Positions 62,993 through 64,000 of a stretch of 64,000 bases of DNA are shown in pieces. Position 1 is the stretch's first letter. Each line of letters starts with the position of its first letter. The notes below the pieces were generated by a model that was given only the letters and a program-made list of their open reading frames with translations, was not told the DNA's origin and did no database searches. Both the position numbers and the translations under genes were made by a program. The stretch is from Parabacteroides timonensis (lineage in GTDB: Bacteria; Bacteroidota; Bacteroidia; Bacteroidales; Tannerellaceae): the NCBI RefSeq assembly GCF_900128505.1, contig NZ_LT669941.1, positions 2,621,807-2,685,806 on the forward strand. Reading direction: 5' to 3'.

Positions 62993-63018
62993 TTTATACT
63001 TTTATTGCAAATTCGGGG

Positions 63019-63026
63019 CAAATGTA
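63019..63026 (-). promoter_or_regulatory. -7 box TACATTTG of the amidase-mlaD operon
   Basis: Exact TAnnTTTG on the minus strand, 27 bases before the amidase start codon. Confidence 0.65.
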
Positions 63027-63175
63027 GCATTTTTTTACTGATTACGAGAAGTCTTTTTCTATAAATAATTGGTCGTCTCTTGTTTACAGTAAAGAGAAAG
63101 CCATATTATGGAAATGACTTTCCCTGCGGATTGGAATCCTCTGCAAGCTGTTAGCCCATAAAAGTTTCTTTCCGA

Positions 63176-63263
63176 TGGGATATTTTCCCCACTGCAATGG
63201 GGTATTTCCCCCACTTGCACGGGGCATTATCCCCATAAATATGGGGATTTTTCCCCACCAATA
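63176..63263. repeat. Four tandem 22-base units, each a GGGG-N6-CCCC palindrome
   Basis: Units start at 63176, 63198, 63220 and 63242. In each, a G-run (GGG in the first, GGGG in the others) is followed by six AT-rich bases and CCCC, then a 7-base linker. The 22-base period puts every palindrome on the same DNA face. It lies in the 362-base gap upstream of the amidase promoter and downstream of the GH43 gene. It could be a protein-binding array or dispersed repeat. Nothing else was seen in the gap. Confidence 0.85.
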
Positions 63264-63354
63264 GAAACATTCTGGGTAAATAGTCATAATAAAGTTTAAT
63301 CTAGTTGGCTAACAGCACTCGCATATCCACCGAATAAGCTGGAATCAAATCCAC

Positions 63355-63999
63355 TTAATTAGTAGGCTGCACTTTCTTTATCGTCCCATCCGGATTAAAG
63401 TCCATACGATCGATACAGACCTCGCGGTGTGTGCCAGGACTTTCATTCAGGTAATTTTTATTTATACGATGATATATGATATACCATTCATCCGTACCGG
63501 GGATTTGCAGAACCGAGTTATGAGCCGGACCGTATATTCCCTTTGCCGGGTTCTGAATCAATATAACCGGATCATCAGCTACCGAAATAGGACCTAGCGG
63601 AGATTTGGACGTACCATAAGCAAGATGATAATTAGGCGATCCGGTATCGTCTACCGACCACAAAAAATAATAAAGTCCGTTCCGATAAAACACATAAGGA
63701 GCCTCACGATAAGCATAATCCTGCAAAGTTCCTCCTTCGGGAGTCATCACGGTAATTGTTTTCTCTTTAAGAGAAGTCATATCTTTATTAAGTTCGGCTC
63801 CTGCCATATAACCATTGCCCCAATAAATATAGGGTTTGCCCGATACAGGATCGGTAAAGACATCGACATCGATCTGCTGCCCATGACCGACAGGAGACGA
63901 TGTAATAATAGGATGTCCCAAATCAACAAAAGGACCTGCTGGCAAATCGGCAATGGCAACACCAATCTGTTTACCACTATCATCATTCGGATTGCCGCT
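63355..63999 (-). CDS. Family 43 glycoside hydrolase, C-terminal part (5' end outside window)
   Basis: 215 visible codons, open to the right edge (reading GNPNDDSGKQIGVAIADLPAGPFVDLG at the boundary; an apparent TTG start at 63945 is internal). GH43 five-bladed propeller features: IDVDVFTDPVSGKPYIYWGNG with a catalytic-core Asp, YREAPYVFYRNGLYYFLWS with the likely acid Glu, and GIYGPAHNSVLQIPGTDEWYIIYHR. Such enzymes remove arabinose, xylose or galactose from plant or host polysaccharides; the exact activity is not readable. The C-terminus shown is complete. Confidence 0.88.
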   Translation of the reverse strand, partial: SGNPNDDSGKQIGVAIADLPAGPFVDLGHPIITSSPVGHGQQIDVDVFTDPVSGKPYIYWGNGYMAGAELNKDMTSLKEKTITVMTPEGGTLQDYAYREAPYVFYRNGLYYFLWSVDDTGSPNYHLAYGTSKSPLGPISVADDPVILIQNPAKGIYGPAHNSVLQIPGTDEWYIIYHRINKNYLNESPGTHREVCIDRMDFNPDGTIKKVQPTN

Positions 64000-64000
64000 A

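Noticed and set aside
63176..63263. CRISPR array
   Set aside because: Units are only 22 bases with no unique spacers of normal length and no cas genes nearby.
63084..63287. 67-codon open frame on the - strand
   Set aside because: It reads across the four 22-base tandem units; the repeated GKIP/GGN peptides only reflect the DNA repeat.

Overview
The window comes from a Bacteroidota chromosome, most likely a gut Bacteroidales of the Tannerellaceae (Parabacteroides-like). Evidence: -7 boxes of the form TAnnTTTG upstream of many genes, TonB-dependent barrels, SusF-like/fimbrillin lipoproteins, DUF4876, DUF5686 and DUF6850 proteins, an N-succinylornithine-type ArgF, an AmiC-MlaD pair, and surface proteins ending in type IX secretion (T9SS)-like C-terminal domains. 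The genus is inference.

Layout. 1-3.4 kb (+): end of an acyl-CoA ligase, then proB-proA. 3.5-8.9 kb (+): TonB receptor, DUF4876 lipoprotein and DUF6850 barrel. 8.9-21.4 kb (+): a surface/regulatory island with a stand-alone AraC-type HTH protein, a DUF5686 barrel, a phospholipase C/P1-nuclease-fold protein, a membrane-anchored TPR-AraC regulator and two large GLUG-repeat lipoproteins. Three promoters here carry the same 21-bp-spaced direct-repeat operator at a fixed distance from the -7 box. 21.4-26 kb (+): preA, argF' and ndh, with a repeat-rich 719-bp gap before ndh. 26-32.5 kb (-): TonB-like barrel, small lipoprotein, acyl-CoA ligase, beta-propeller lipoprotein, GNAT-like protein. 32.7-35.9 kb (+): mtaB, lipid A acyltransferase, GT2.

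36.4-43.2 kb (-) is operon A: a T9SS-CTD protein, a fimbrillin-like lipoprotein, a cytosolic HU/DUF4469 protein, and two fimbrillin-type lipoproteins whose C-termini look like diversity-generating-retroelement (DGR) variable regions. 43.3-47.7 kb (-) is housekeeping: HAD phosphatase, MarC, a PNGase F-like lipoprotein, a putative group B [FeFe]-hydrogenase and folB; bactofilin is divergent. 48.3-53.1 kb (-) is operon B: a second HU/DUF4469 protein and a 1275-residue T9SS-CTD surface protein. 53.5-63 kb (-): malQ, class II ribonucleotide reductase, dnaA, mlaD-like and amiC-like genes. A partial GH43 gene runs off the right edge.

Main discovery. Operons A and B are both preceded by a short segment bounded by inverted repeats with a related core (AGTYC-N5-GRACT). 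In each segment a TATCTTTG -7 box sits just inside the right repeat and faces away from the operon. This is the architecture of an invertible (phase-variable) promoter, and both are caught here in the apparent OFF orientation. No invertase, reverse transcriptase or template repeat lies in the window, so these functions would have to act in trans. Operon A would then combine on/off expression with hypervariable lectin-like tips. No tRNA, rRNA, CRISPR array or insertion sequence was found.
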